This document shows positions 39,101-47,066 of a stretch of 64,000 nucleotides of DNA, piece by piece (the stretch's first letter is position 1; the number at the start of each line of letters is the position of its first letter). The position numbers and the translations under genes are program-made. A model generated the notes under the pieces. The model did no database searches and had not been told where the DNA came from. It saw nothing but the letters and a program-made list of their open reading frames with translations. Where the stretch lies: contig NZ_NEFZ01000001.1 in assembly GCF_002135205.1 (NCBI RefSeq), positions 62,001 to 126,000 of the forward strand, read 5' to 3'. The DNA is from Acinetobacter sp. ANC 4204 (lineage in GTDB: Bacteria; Pseudomonadota; Gammaproteobacteria; Pseudomonadales; Moraxellaceae).

Positions 39101-39786
39101 CCCGTATCTGCGACAATTGTATCCCGAAGAATAGTCGTGCTCTTTTCACCGCTATACCATTGCTTCGCTGACAGACCCACAAAATCGGCTTTCAATGCAT
39201 CACTGAGGCCATAAGTGGCAATCTTATATTCAACTTGCTTACCATCAACCATGAAATAAGCTGTTCGTGTCGTTACCTCGGTAATGCGCAAGTATTGCTC
39301 AATCTCTAAGGTTTTACCCTCATTGGAGATTAATACAATAGATGTTCCGATCGACAACTCGGTTTCTTGTGTTGCAAGCGCAACTTGCAAGAGTTTCATC
39401 CCTTGCCAATGCGTGTCTAATGGTGTGCCTGCTACCTGTGCACCTTTAGCCAAATAGTTTTCAATTCGGTTTTGCGCACTAGTACGTTCATCTGTCCAAC
39501 TGTCTGTGCTGAATAACACGGCGGACACATTGGGATCTTGTGCATTTTGAGAGATGAATACTGTCGCCCCCATCAAAGCATCGGTATCAGCTGTATCCAC
39601 TGCAGCATAAATCTTTTGAATAGATGTACGACCCGTGGTGCGATCAAGCTCTGAAATATCATTGAACAGGTTATTACTTTCACCATCAACAATTTCACGG
39701 CCTGAGTACTTCCCCCCTCCATCATCAGCATCTGTACGAATGCGTTCTGACTCAAGGAGCTTTAAATTATTGGTTTCAATTGTCAT
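36175..39786 (-). CDS. Giant phage tail protein with repeated beta modules
   Basis: A 1203-residue structural protein. The N-terminal 300 residues resemble a tail-associated domain; the middle carries at least five copies of a module with the core G-x-I-x-Y-x-x-G (GTINYQNGSI, GSIDYDTGTM, GTIDYADGVA, GTINYASRTM, GQIHYGNGAV), each about 60-130 residues apart. The C-terminal part is mixed beta. It starts 11 bases inside the end of the gene at 39776. Likely the main tail-tip or central-fibre protein. Confidence 0.7.
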   Translation of the reverse strand: MTIETNNLKLLESERIRTDADDGGGKYSGREIVDGESNNLFNDISELDRTTGRTSIQKIYAAVDTADTDALMGATVFISQNAQDPNVSAVLFSTDSWTDERTSAQNRIENYLAKGAQVAGTPLDTHWQGMKLLQVALATQETELSIGTSIVLISNEGKTLEIEQYLRITEVTTRTAYFMVDGKQVEYKIATYGLSDALKADFVGLSAKQWYSGEKSTTILRDTIVADTGKYYSSANLKEAAQVGDYSVVAEGVYTQLVPSAQTETAMININAAGDSVALVKAKDDVLTKTFSNVTINTVLGLYLGSSVMPKSVEFTLFGSAITDVGGELKNAAGTSIGTINYQNGSIAWNANAGTGTTNLTINFLPAAAVTAPVESELIYVNQENISFTWLRNLVPLPSPGSLQVSYLVQNQVYTLRDNGAGQLKGSDSSFGSGSIDYDTGTMSLTTGELADVGSAILMTWSNMITAQERSGLTINKAYVEIPVNDSIVAGTLTVGWLLNGVSKTATDNGQGQFTGDATGTIDYADGVAKLMPTLLPNGGTTFNVSGQKGTKSSIQVTAVPTSGTISIELDNGSAALIPKSVKVRVPVKYMTYTGEVELHDMPVDATTGRLFNGSGQQQGTINYASRTMSITPSTTLETIEREKIVQAYYGQYNTSAEAIAAGMLGATIKYKNTTESYTLSLNEVATAVTVSVSYRDSSSAATWSDTVIGTILKTDLTEGFAEQILASSVRFTLASSTYVDKLGSLYRNPSVTTGAGTVAGQIHYGNGAVELSAWDVGGANNPTLETLVTQLENVQTNQVSYRAPMIPIRAQSLTLSATKVEGGVLNITPDGSGTIDTAECDGFFNFEQGYGQFVFREKVVITSANRAEIMTQDWYVVELEYTKDGKQWIHKPIMVLPETIKYSAVGYSYIPIDAELLGLSAVRLPIDGRVPIFRSGEIGIVSASKTQELPDYIAGQTYPLSDARISWCELEDADGIKISFDLYTVDYDYGKVTLNGDFALGNLTGPLTAKYRYQDMGLVRDVKINGQVTFTKPLTHNYDPSNTIVGSALVIGDMQARYTLKFVQSTWDSIWNDEATGAAISANYNDTLYPIEVTNKGNIQERWAIVFTSTTAFRIIGEYSGQIDTGVITTDCTPMNPVTNAPYFTIKKEGWGNGWASGNVLRFNTIAANHPVWVIRTVKQSEPTVLSDSFQIMLRGDIDRVA

Positions 39787-40189
39787 CGCTTACCTCAATG
39801 AATCGCATGGTGACGTTAAAATAAGTATTAAGTGATGTTGCTGGGGTGCCTTTGACTGTAGAGCTTTCCAGCGCACCGTCTTTATGATTCCAAATCACAT
39901 TGAACTCACGTTGATCATGTGGCCACTCAAACTGAAGCGTGAATTGCTCTTGCAGGTTTTGCCACGCACGAAGCGTGTTCAAATCTCTCAACTTGATCCA
40001 ACCTTTGGTTTTATTCGCTGGTTGCAATGTGATTGGTCGACCTGCTTGCTTGCGCCCTTCTTGGATAATCAAGGCACCACTGATGGCATATTCCTGGTTC
40101 TGCTCGATCTCAGCCCAGTTTTCATCAGACCAAAAAAAACCATCCTCAATTTGGATGGTTTCCGATGTTGTTTTACGCATTAATTGCAT
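39776..40189 (-). CDS. Minor tail protein downstream of the tape measure
   Basis: A 137-residue protein (segments DGFFWSDENWAEIEQNQEY and GRPITLQPANKTKGWIKL) of the size and place of the small distal-tail or tail-tip adaptor. Its ATG overlaps the tape-measure stop codon by one base. No enzyme motif. Family assignment is from position, not homology. Confidence 0.65.
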   Translation of the reverse strand: MQLMRKTTSETIQIEDGFFWSDENWAEIEQNQEYAISGALIIQEGRKQAGRPITLQPANKTKGWIKLRDLNTLRAWQNLQEQFTLQFEWPHDQREFNVIWNHKDGALESSTVKGTPATSLNTYFNVTMRFIEVSDDN

Positions 40190-43100
40190 TACGATCTTCC
40201 TTTAATTGCTTCAAGTTCTCGCATCATTTCCTCAAGAGCTGTGGCTTGATCGGGTGCCGCTGATACTGTTGCTGTCTGCCCCGTCCCCATATCAATTTTG
40301 ATTTCCACACTTTGCTTTGTCTCCATACCTTCCATTGGTTGAATATCAAGACTAGTCGCGATAAGTGGTGCATCAGGCACGGCGGAAATTTGCTGAGCTG
40401 AATCACCGCCATTCGACAGTAATGAAGCATTACCACCACCTGAGCCACGTGATTGAGATTTCGCATTCAGCTCATCCGTACGCGCTTTCATTTTGGCTTT
40501 AAAATCATCCCAGTGGTCATTGGTGGCTTGCTGCTCAGCACTGATCTCAGGTTGCTCACGTGAAGTCGCTTGGCTGACTTGACTCACACTACGCTGAGTC
40601 TCGATTGCTGCTTGCTGGATCTCGCCAAGTTTAGTGACTGTGGCTTTGCCTGTGGCATCGAGTTGGACCTCAAGTCCCAAATAAGCAGCCTTAGCTTTAG
40701 CAGCCGCAATCAGCTGAGCATTTCCAGACGCCTCTGCTAAGCGTATCGTTTTTTCATATGCTTGCTGTAATCCCTCCTGAGTCGCCTCACCACTTTTTAT
40801 TGCGGTATCAAGATCGGTTAGAGCATTAGTAGCTGCCAACTCAAGCTGTTTCTTTGATTGGATCCCAAGTCGCTCCATTGCTGCTTCAGCAGGGCTTAGA
40901 GCGGCAGGCAATTCCTGGCTAGCACGCTTAATGGCTTGCAAGCCCATCTCAACTTGTGAAGTTGATAATTTGCCTTGTTCACCAAACGATTGAAGCTTGG
41001 CTTTGGCTGCATCAAGCTCGACTTGAGATTTAGCACTTTCAGTCCATTTCTGCCAAGCCTGGTATGTTACTTCGGCCGCTTGTTGACCGGTAACACCCAG
41101 TCCATCCAACCCAGCAACAAAAGCATCAACATTATTTCCACCTTCTTTAAACTTTTCAGAAATCCTGTTTAGTGATACATCAAGATCAATCCCAAGGGCT
41201 GTGGCGGCTTTACGAGCCTTGTCTGTAGCATTGACCTGAGCTTCTGTTGATATCACAGCATCCGTCATTGCCTTAACAACAACTTTCCCTGCACTATCAA
41301 ATTCTGCCTGCAAGCCTTGAGCCGCAAGCTGAGCATTTAACGCTTTGAGTTGAGCCACTCCTGCTGCATCAGCAGATTGAATTGTTGCATTTGCTATTGC
41401 TTGCGCTGCTTCAATCTTTTGCTGTGTAATTTTCTGGCTTTCAGCTTGATAGGCCTTTTCTTTAGAATCAAGCTCCGCAAGGCCTGCCACGGCGGCATCT
41501 ATAGTGGATTGATTTCCTGATTTTCTTGCATCTTCTAACTGTTGATTTAATTTGATTCGCTCATCACTGATAGCCCTATAATCGCTTTTATGCTTTTCCT
41601 CTTGGGTTTTTAACTGCTCAAGCGTTTGTTGGTTATCAGCTATACGCTCCTGATTTTTCTCCTTGTCTGTTTTACCAATATTCTGAATTGTTTCAATTGT
41701 TTTAGATTCGAAATTCTTGGCACCATCAAATCCTTTGGTAAAGTATTCGTCAGACTTGGCTCTCATTGCTTCCATATCAGCAATGGCTTTTTCCTTCACC
41801 TCACCCCATGACAAAATTGACTTAAGTTCATACCAAGCTGAAGCCAAACCATAAAGAGTACCAGTAAAGAGATTCACTCCAATCCCGATGGTTTTGAATC
41901 CATCATTTAAAAAGCCTAATGCTATATTTAGAAGATCAATGAACTTTTGGAATCCACTAACTTGCTCACCAGCAGGATATAAGCCATTTGTAAACCCAAG
42001 AACGGTTGATAAGGCATCGCTAAAGACATCATGGAATGCTTCACCGACCTCTAAAACCGTATTAAAAAGAGTCTTGATGGTTTCATATACACTGAGAAGA
42101 GTGGCTTTTAATGAATCAATCGTGCCTTGATCATAAATGTTGCTGTAGTATTCTCCAAAGCGTGTAAATCCATTACCAATATCCTCAATAATCGGTTTTA
42201 ATAGGTACATATTGTCGGCAAGAGTTGATAGCCACATAGCTACTGTTGCTGATGCACTGTTAGATTGATCCATTTCACCAATTAAGATCTGCCAAGACGT
42301 TGCAATCTTCTGAAGTGCATTAGTGATAGTGGTTGGAAATTGATCGTAAGTCTTTTGGACTTCACTGGCCTGTCCTTGCAAAGCTTTTACCACTCGCTCT
42401 GCTGAAAGCTCTCCATTTTCAGCCATCTTGCGAAGTTCACCAGTGGTAACACCTAAGCCTCTAGCTAACGCTTCTGCAACACCGAAGCCATTCTCCATGA
42501 TTGAGTTAAACTCTTCACCCCGAAGAACACCGCCCTGCATCGCTTGAATGAATTGTTGTACCGCCGCCTCACTTGCTTGGGCTGATCCACCACCAATCTG
42601 AATGGCCTGAGTAACAGTTTTAGTTAAATCTAATGCTTGTTGCTGGGTCATCCCCATGTCTTTACCGACAGCATTTAAACGAGTAAACAAACTGCCTGTA
42701 GCATCAAGACTGGAGTTCGTCATCAACGCAACTTGGTGTACACCAGCCATTGCTGATGTGAAATCACCACCTTCTTTGGTGGCAATGTTGATACGCGCTG
42801 ATAGATTGGTATAGGTATCGGCTGTTTGAGCTAATTCACGTATTCCAAGCCCAACACCTAGTGCCGCCATAGCTCCAGCAAGAGCATTTACAGCAAACTT
42901 TGCACCATTCAATCCTTTCTGCGCGGTCTGTGCCGCTGTATCCGTATGCTTTAAAGAATTATTTGCCTTACCTACTTCTGTGTGAAAATCAATAAATGCA
43001 CTTTCAGCCTGTTGAACTTCTTTCTCAAGTTGGTCTACTTGCTTTTGTGCAATCTCAATATCTGCAGGAGTAGTTTTTGTTTTTGAAAAAGCCTCAAGTC

Positions 43101-43455
43101 TAATCTTTGCTTTTTCTAAATCTGATTTTAAGAATGCCAAAGCTTTTACAGACTTATTACCAAAATCAGTGAAGTTACTTGCAGCACTTTTGGCGTTATC
43201 TCCAGCATCGCGAATGATTTGAGTTGCACCGCTTAAAGATTTAGTTAGGCCATCTGCCAATTCCTTGCTTTTCTCTGGGACAATACTCCCAAGAGTCTTA
43301 GCTGTATCAGTACTTGCCTGCTTCAGCTGATCTGCTTCAGCTTTGATACTGTCAAAAACCTTTTTAGTAACGGCTTCAGATTGCTTGGCAGCGGCTACAA
43401 GGCCTTTACTATCACCATCCATGATTAATTTGAAAGTTAGATTTTTTCCAGACAT
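40189..43455 (-). CDS. Tape measure protein
   Basis: A 1088-residue protein from ATG 43455 (AAAGGA 7-12 bases upstream; an earlier ATG adds eight residues). Long helical, Ala/Gln/Lys-rich coiled coil, with the conserved tape-measure segment near 200-360 (LGIRELAQTADTYTNLSARI, then GVTTGELRKMAENGELSAER) and hydrophobic segments around 480-560. It sets tail length, so the length fits a tail of intermediate size. Placed between the island at 43.5-47 kb and the distal tail genes. Confidence 0.92.
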   Translation of the reverse strand: MSGKNLTFKLIMDGDSKGLVAAAKQSEAVTKKVFDSIKAEADQLKQASTDTAKTLGSIVPEKSKELADGLTKSLSGATQIIRDAGDNAKSAASNFTDFGNKSVKALAFLKSDLEKAKIRLEAFSKTKTTPADIEIAQKQVDQLEKEVQQAESAFIDFHTEVGKANNSLKHTDTAAQTAQKGLNGAKFAVNALAGAMAALGVGLGIRELAQTADTYTNLSARINIATKEGGDFTSAMAGVHQVALMTNSSLDATGSLFTRLNAVGKDMGMTQQQALDLTKTVTQAIQIGGGSAQASEAAVQQFIQAMQGGVLRGEEFNSIMENGFGVAEALARGLGVTTGELRKMAENGELSAERVVKALQGQASEVQKTYDQFPTTITNALQKIATSWQILIGEMDQSNSASATVAMWLSTLADNMYLLKPIIEDIGNGFTRFGEYYSNIYDQGTIDSLKATLLSVYETIKTLFNTVLEVGEAFHDVFSDALSTVLGFTNGLYPAGEQVSGFQKFIDLLNIALGFLNDGFKTIGIGVNLFTGTLYGLASAWYELKSILSWGEVKEKAIADMEAMRAKSDEYFTKGFDGAKNFESKTIETIQNIGKTDKEKNQERIADNQQTLEQLKTQEEKHKSDYRAISDERIKLNQQLEDARKSGNQSTIDAAVAGLAELDSKEKAYQAESQKITQQKIEAAQAIANATIQSADAAGVAQLKALNAQLAAQGLQAEFDSAGKVVVKAMTDAVISTEAQVNATDKARKAATALGIDLDVSLNRISEKFKEGGNNVDAFVAGLDGLGVTGQQAAEVTYQAWQKWTESAKSQVELDAAKAKLQSFGEQGKLSTSQVEMGLQAIKRASQELPAALSPAEAAMERLGIQSKKQLELAATNALTDLDTAIKSGEATQEGLQQAYEKTIRLAEASGNAQLIAAAKAKAAYLGLEVQLDATGKATVTKLGEIQQAAIETQRSVSQVSQATSREQPEISAEQQATNDHWDDFKAKMKARTDELNAKSQSRGSGGGNASLLSNGGDSAQQISAVPDAPLIATSLDIQPMEGMETKQSVEIKIDMGTGQTATVSAAPDQATALEEMMRELEAIKGRS

Positions 43456-43485
43456 GAATTTTCCTTTAAACACAAACATCTACAT

Positions 43486-43519
43486 ACAAAAAAGGGTCAC
43501 ATTTAAAATGCGACCCTTT
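43486..43519 (-). terminator. Terminator before the tape measure gene
   Basis: AAAGGGTC and GACCCTTT with an inner CATTT / AAATG pairing; on the minus strand a T-run follows. It separates the Rha-like gene from the tape measure. Confidence 0.75.
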
Positions 43520-43542
43520 AAGTTTTGTTAATCAGCATGGCG

Positions 43543-44064
43543 TTAATCTAATTTCTCGAATAAACATGGTTGCATAAGGCGCTCTACATCAGTAATTGCT
43601 GTTACCAGCAAATCCCTTTTTTTGCGATAACTACCAAGAATGTGACCAGCCAAACTTGCATCTGCTTTTTCAAGGTTTAATTGAAGCGATAATTTGTTAT
43701 GAATATTGTTGTATGTTAAATCCTGAGAGCGAATAAATTCTCGTGTTTCAAAGAAAGCTTTTACTAGGGCTTTTTTAAATTCAATTACTCGTAGACTATT
43801 ACGCATTAGTGTCATGAGAAATGTTGCTTGCTGCTCGTTTAACGGAACAAACTTAACATCACCACCACCGTGCTGACCCTCTAATCTTGGTTGGATTTTA
43901 AATCTGACCAAGCCAAACTCTTGAAAATCTGGCATATAAGTTCGAACAAGCTTAATAATTGTGGCATGCTGGATACCCAAACCTAGAGCAATTTGTAGCG
44001 TGGTTGTCATGGGTTCGCCATTTTCAACACGCACGATTTCAATTGGTTTCAACATAGCATTCAT
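43543..44064 (-). CDS. Rha-family phage regulatory protein
   Basis: A 173-residue protein from ATG 44064 (AAGGAG 6 bases upstream). The N-terminal 100 residues have the Rha pattern (HATIIKLVRTYMPDFQEFG ... FLMTLMRNSLRVIEFKKAL), a DNA-binding-like domain found in many temperate phages and near antirepressor genes. The rest is helical. It is the last gene of the regulatory island inserted between tail-tube and tape-measure genes. Confidence 0.85.
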   Translation of the reverse strand: MNAMLKPIEIVRVENGEPMTTTLQIALGLGIQHATIIKLVRTYMPDFQEFGLVRFKIQPRLEGQHGGGDVKFVPLNEQQATFLMTLMRNSLRVIEFKKALVKAFFETREFIRSQDLTYNNIHNKLSLQLNLEKADASLAGHILGSYRKKRDLLVTAITDVERLMQPCLFEKLD

Positions 44065-44131
44065 AATTAACTCCTTTTGAGTTTTGATAGGCCTGAGTGC
44101 AGAATGCAAATAAAACAAACAGGCATTAAAA

Positions 44132-44155
44132 AAGCCGACTTGTTAAGGTCGGCTT
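44132..44155 (-). terminator. Hairpin upstream of the Rha-like gene
   Basis: AAGCCGAC / GTCGGCTT stem; on the minus strand an imperfect T-rich tract follows. One of two closely spaced hairpins here, so the Rha-like gene may have its own promoter between them. Confidence 0.6.
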
Positions 44156-44257
44156 CGCTTGGTTAAATCTTAAAACTTGTCAATAGGGTTTAAAACCCAA
44201 TAAGGTCACGTGGTGTCAACAGGTAGCTCTTGTCTTATACGTCTGACTTCTAAATAA

Positions 44258-44277
44258 AAACCTCCCGAAGGAGGTTT
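44258..44277 (-). terminator. Terminator with UUCG tetraloop
   Basis: On the minus strand AAACCTCC-TTCG-GGAGGTTT followed by a T-rich run; 11 bases after the stop codon of the gene at 44289. Confidence 0.88.
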
Positions 44278-44288
44278 GTGTTAATTAC

Positions 44289-44660
44289 TTAAGACAATTG
44301 TCGGGGAATAAAAATAGGTAGTGGTTTGTCTGCTGTTTGCATTGAGTTAATTTTAGCCTTGAACGCCTCTATATAATTATCCCTTTCAAGCACTGTTTGG
44401 ATGTATGTATCATCAAAGCCAATAGCAGCCCTCAACCACCCTCTATCAGGTGTATGGATTGCCCAGTAATCAAAATACCCGATATAAAAGAGCGTATAAC
44501 CATTTCCAGAAGCCTCATAGGACAACTCCACTTCAATATTTGGATCGGTGCCAAACTGCTCAATTTCTTTAACAGTTTTTACCACTTCGGGAATGTTAAC
44601 CACCTCTTCTGCCAAAGCTTGGAAATTCACTGGAATATTAGTGGGTATAATCTTTGCCAT
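44289..44660 (-). CDS. Phage hypothetical protein
   Basis: A 123-residue cytosolic protein of unknown function (GYTLFYIGYFDYWAIHTPDR is the most distinctive segment). Start at ATG 44660, with GAAGAG about 10 bases upstream; an upstream ATG at 44690 is possible. Flanked by terminators, so probably an independent cargo gene. Confidence 0.6.
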   Translation of the reverse strand: MAKIIPTNIPVNFQALAEEVVNIPEVVKTVKEIEQFGTDPNIEVELSYEASGNGYTLFYIGYFDYWAIHTPDRGWLRAAIGFDDTYIQTVLERDNYIEAFKAKINSMQTADKPLPIFIPRQLS

Positions 44661-44737
44661 TGTATTTACTCTTCGCGATATTATTCTCATTAAAGTGCAA
44701 AGCTATCACCTAGATAGCTTTGCTTGAATATAACCCA

Positions 44738-45619
44738 TCACGCAGGTGCATTAAACCAATTCGGATTTGTTATAAAACGCTGCCCAGTTGAGAGCGCGAT
44801 AGTTTTGCAATTTACATCAATTAACGGCTGGTCATGCTTATTCTTGAAGTCCAATAGTCGGCTAAGATTTCTCACAGCCTCATTAGAGCGAACAATATAA
44901 TTGGCGTAAAACAAGAACTTCCGACTATCTAAAATCCCTCTAAATTTTTCCAAGACCACAACCACTTCTTCATTTTCCAAAATAACGCGCTCACAAAGAT
45001 GGCGAACTAACTCATAAGCATCCTTATCAAACAATCCCGCCTGTTTATTAGCACTGCTATATAAAGCAATCAGATGATGTACATATTCCACGGCAACAGG
45101 GATTGCTTCGTATGGAATGTCTTCGATGTGATTCACGTTAAAACGTTGATGAATCAACTTCCATGCTTCATTCACATTTAAGTGTTTTGTCTTAGTCACC
45201 AATAGTGCATGCGCTTCATGTAGTGCTGTGCGTTCAGATTTGTGGGTTTTAGCTAAAACCTCTTGGCGATGGAAGTAACAATCTTCCAGTTGTTCAAAGA
45301 TATCCCACGCTTGATCCGTATCAAGCATCTTGGCGTGTCGTGCTGCACCGCGTTCTGTCCATAGGGTTAAATGTTTAGCATTTGGACTAACCATCTTTAA
45401 GAGGGTTAGTGATTTTTTAAACTCACGAAGTTGCTCACCCATAATTTTAAAGAAGTGCTTGCCTTCAACAAAACGCCCAGTGTTTCGAAGAAAGTTGTTT
45501 TGAATATGCTTTGGTTCCGTTCCGTAGAAATTGGCAAGCATCTCTGTTGTTACTACCGGGATAGAATTGAAGTTAATGATTGATACTTGAGTATTATTTA
45601 TTTGTGCTATACTGCCCAT
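44738..45619 (-). CDS. Antirepressor with ORF6N domain
   Basis: A 293-residue phage antirepressor. The N-terminal ORF6N DNA-binding domain is clear (SIPVVTTEMLANFYGTEPKH, then NTGRFVEGKHFFKI and LTLWTERGAARHAKML). The C-terminal half is helical and resembles ORF6C-like regions. It lies downstream of a small Arc-type repressor gene on the same strand and close to a divergent one, as ant does in the P22 immI region. It likely inactivates the lysogeny repressor when derepressed. Confidence 0.88.
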   Translation of the reverse strand: MGSIAQINNTQVSIINFNSIPVVTTEMLANFYGTEPKHIQNNFLRNTGRFVEGKHFFKIMGEQLREFKKSLTLLKMVSPNAKHLTLWTERGAARHAKMLDTDQAWDIFEQLEDCYFHRQEVLAKTHKSERTALHEAHALLVTKTKHLNVNEAWKLIHQRFNVNHIEDIPYEAIPVAVEYVHHLIALYSSANKQAGLFDKDAYELVRHLCERVILENEEVVVVLEKFRGILDSRKFLFYANYIVRSNEAVRNLSRLLDFKNKHDQPLIDVNCKTIALSTGQRFITNPNWFNAPA

Positions 45620-45655
45620 AAGAATTCTCTCTTAATTGATTTGGGTGAGACATTC

Positions 45656-45689
45656 AAAACCTTGTGATCTTGGCGGAGAGCAAGGTTTT
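45656..45689 (-). terminator. Attenuator-like hairpin between the Arc-type and antirepressor genes
   Basis: AAAACCTTG at 45656-45664 and CAAGGTTTT at 45681-45689. It stands between the Arc-type stop codon and the antirepressor start, so it could limit read-through into the antirepressor gene. Confidence 0.6.
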
Positions 45690-45705
45690 TTTGTGCCTAT
45701 TGATT

Positions 45706-45867
45706 TCATGCTTTTGCTTCTTTGTTTGCTCTCGCTTCCAACCATTCTTCAATAATTAAAACCAACTGAGCTGTTTGAGTTCTACGATCTTTGACTGTTT
45801 CAATCTTAAATCGCTCTAATGTTTCTTCAGGTATGCGGAAGTTTACCTGCGGGTCTTGTCTTGCCAT
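45706..45867 (-). CDS. Arc-type ribbon-helix-helix repressor
   Basis: A 53-residue protein starting MARQDPQVNFRIPEETLERF, with the beta-strand (QVNFRIP) followed by two helices expected of Arc/MetJ repressors. Its start faces a second Arc-type gene at 45973. A strong promoter (TTGACA-17-TATATT) with repeated sites lies between, so it is probably autoregulated and also represses the antirepressor downstream. Confidence 0.85.
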   Translation of the reverse strand: MARQDPQVNFRIPEETLERFKIETVKDRRTQTAQLVLIIEEWLEARANKEAKA

Positions 45868-45870
45868 TCT

Positions 45871-45945
45871 TAATCACCCATATAACGGTGATATAAATAT
45901 ATAACGGTGATACCATTGTGTCAAGCACGGTAATACCATTATTCT
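45871..45945. promoter_or_regulatory. Divergent promoter/operator region of the Arc-type genes
   Basis: Minus-strand promoter: -35 TTGACA (45924-45919), 17-base spacer, -10 TATATT (45901-45896). Repeats TATAACGGTGATA occur at 45881-45893 and 45900-45912, and a variant CACGGTAATACCATT at 45926-45940; another half-site is in 45872-45878. The second repeat lies in the promoter spacer, so repressor binding would block transcription. A weaker plus-strand promoter (TTGTGT, TATTCT) overlaps the variant site. Confidence 0.75.
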
Positions 45946-45972
45946 TATGAAAATATTTTGAGCTTCAATGTG

Positions 45973-46206
45973 ATGGCTAGAACAGACCCTCAAATCAATA
46001 TCAGAGTGCCTGCTGAATTAAAAAAGAAATTAGAGTTACTGGCTGTTGAAAATAGCCGATCCCTTAATGCAGAGGTTGTTACTAGACTTGAACAGAGCCT
46101 CTCTGGGAACACTTCAACTCATCAAACCGCCACCCTAGAGGTTGAGATGGATATCAAAGAAATTAAAGAAATCTTAAAAAGGCTTGATAATAAAAAAGCA
46201 CCCTAG
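45973..46206 (+). CDS. Arc/Mnt-type ribbon-helix-helix repressor
   Basis: A 77-residue protein with the ribbon-helix-helix opening DPQINIRVPAELKKKLELLA and a helical C-terminal extension, probably for tetramer formation as in Mnt. It is the only plus-strand regulatory gene in this part of the prophage. ATG 45973 is preferred over a TTG at 45958. It ends inside a bidirectional terminator. It most likely represses the antirepressor promoter and itself. Confidence 0.85.
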   Translation: MARTDPQINIRVPAELKKKLELLAVENSRSLNAEVVTRLEQSLSGNTSTHQTATLEVEMDIKEIKEILKRLDNKKAP

Positions 46207-46216
46207 GGTGCTTTTT
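46193..46216. terminator. Bidirectional terminator between convergent genes
   Basis: AAAAAGCACCCT / AGGGTGCTTTTT, a perfect 12-bp palindrome. The plus-strand Mnt-type gene stops at 46206 inside it and the minus-strand gene stops at 46217. Confidence 0.88.
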
Positions 46217-46678
46217 CTACCTGTATGGAACAAACCTCGTCCCACACTTTAAGCAAATCCAACTTCTAGAGTAGTCTTGTATTCGCCCTTTGTTTGTCTT
46301 ATCTAAATGTTTATATAGCCTTATCAACCCATAACCCATTAATAACAGTAAAGGCACAAGTAGAACTACTGTGAAAAAACCATGGAAAAAATTTGGTGCA
46401 TCCCTAACACTAAGCAAAGCCCCCAGCAATGGAAGCCAAAACATCACAAAAAGCACACCCACAATAAGAATTGCTGAAGTGCCTTTTTTTGGAGGTGCAC
46501 ACGAAGCAGCTAGATTAGATTGTGATGTAGACGATCCCTTACCACCACCAACCGTGATACGCCCGGTACTAGACACCCCAACACCACCAAAACCACTCTT
46601 CCCATTTCTAGTTCCACCTGACCAAACCATACTTAGAGTCTTGGTGTTAGATGAATTACAACTTGGACAATTTGACAT
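46217..46678 (-). CDS. Phage membrane protein with terminal zinc ribbons
   Basis: A 153-residue protein: an N-terminal CPSC pair, a Gly/Ser-rich stretch (about 20-55), two hydrophobic segments (about 67-92 and 97-121), and a C-terminal CLKC. Cysteine pairs at both ends could form one zinc site. Unknown function; it resembles the layout of the protein at 27944, which suggests a general cargo type in these prophages. Confidence 0.65.
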   Translation of the reverse strand: MSNCPSCNSSNTKTLSMVWSGGTRNGKSGFGGVGVSSTGRITVGGGKGSSTSQSNLAASCAPPKKGTSAILIVGVLFVMFWLPLLGALLSVRDAPNFFHGFFTVVLLVPLLLLMGYGLIRLYKHLDKTNKGRIQDYSRSWICLKCGTRFVPYR

Positions 46679-46722
46679 ATCAAATCCTATGTAACCAAAT
46701 AATCAAACGCAATCGCCTACCC

Positions 46723-47001
46723 TCAACGCCCACTACGAATCGTAGTAACTTTGCCATCTTCAATAACAACAGTGAAAGTTTTGCTGCCATCTACGTAGCT
46801 TAGTTCGCGCACTGAAACGTCTTTACCACCCACGTTTTTAACGTAGTCATAATGAGATACTGGTTGTCCTGCAGCTGCAACCACCTCACCATAGCTTTGG
46901 CCTTTGCGAACTTGCTTACCGTTAATGCTTGCCCCTGCCAAATTTGCATTTGCTAATGTAAAAACAGACATCAAAGCAGCTGTAATTATTAATTTTTTCA
47001 T
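46723..47001 (-). CDS. Secreted small protein, BamE/SmpA-like in layout
   Basis: A 92-residue protein from ATG 47001 (GAGGGG 7-12 bases upstream) with a clear signal peptide (MKKLIITAALMSVFTLANA). The mature part (KQVRKGQSYGEVVAAAGQP ... KTFTVVIEDGKVTTIRSG) has the pattern of small BamE/SmpA-like folds. Expressed as prophage cargo, it could act in the periplasm of the lysogen; the role is unknown. Confidence 0.7.
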   Translation of the reverse strand: MKKLIITAALMSVFTLANANLAGASINGKQVRKGQSYGEVVAAAGQPVSHYDYVKNVGGKDVSVRELSYVDGSKTFTVVIEDGKVTTIRSGR

Positions 47002-47066
47002 GAATTTACCCCTCGTTATAATTGGATAAATCATAACCTGCTAAAATTCACAGCACAATGTGAAAG

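Noticed and set aside
39884..40205. Plus-strand frames of about 90-100 codons opposite the minor tail gene
   Set aside because: Unlike the intein case they lack domain patterns, ribosome sites and promoters.
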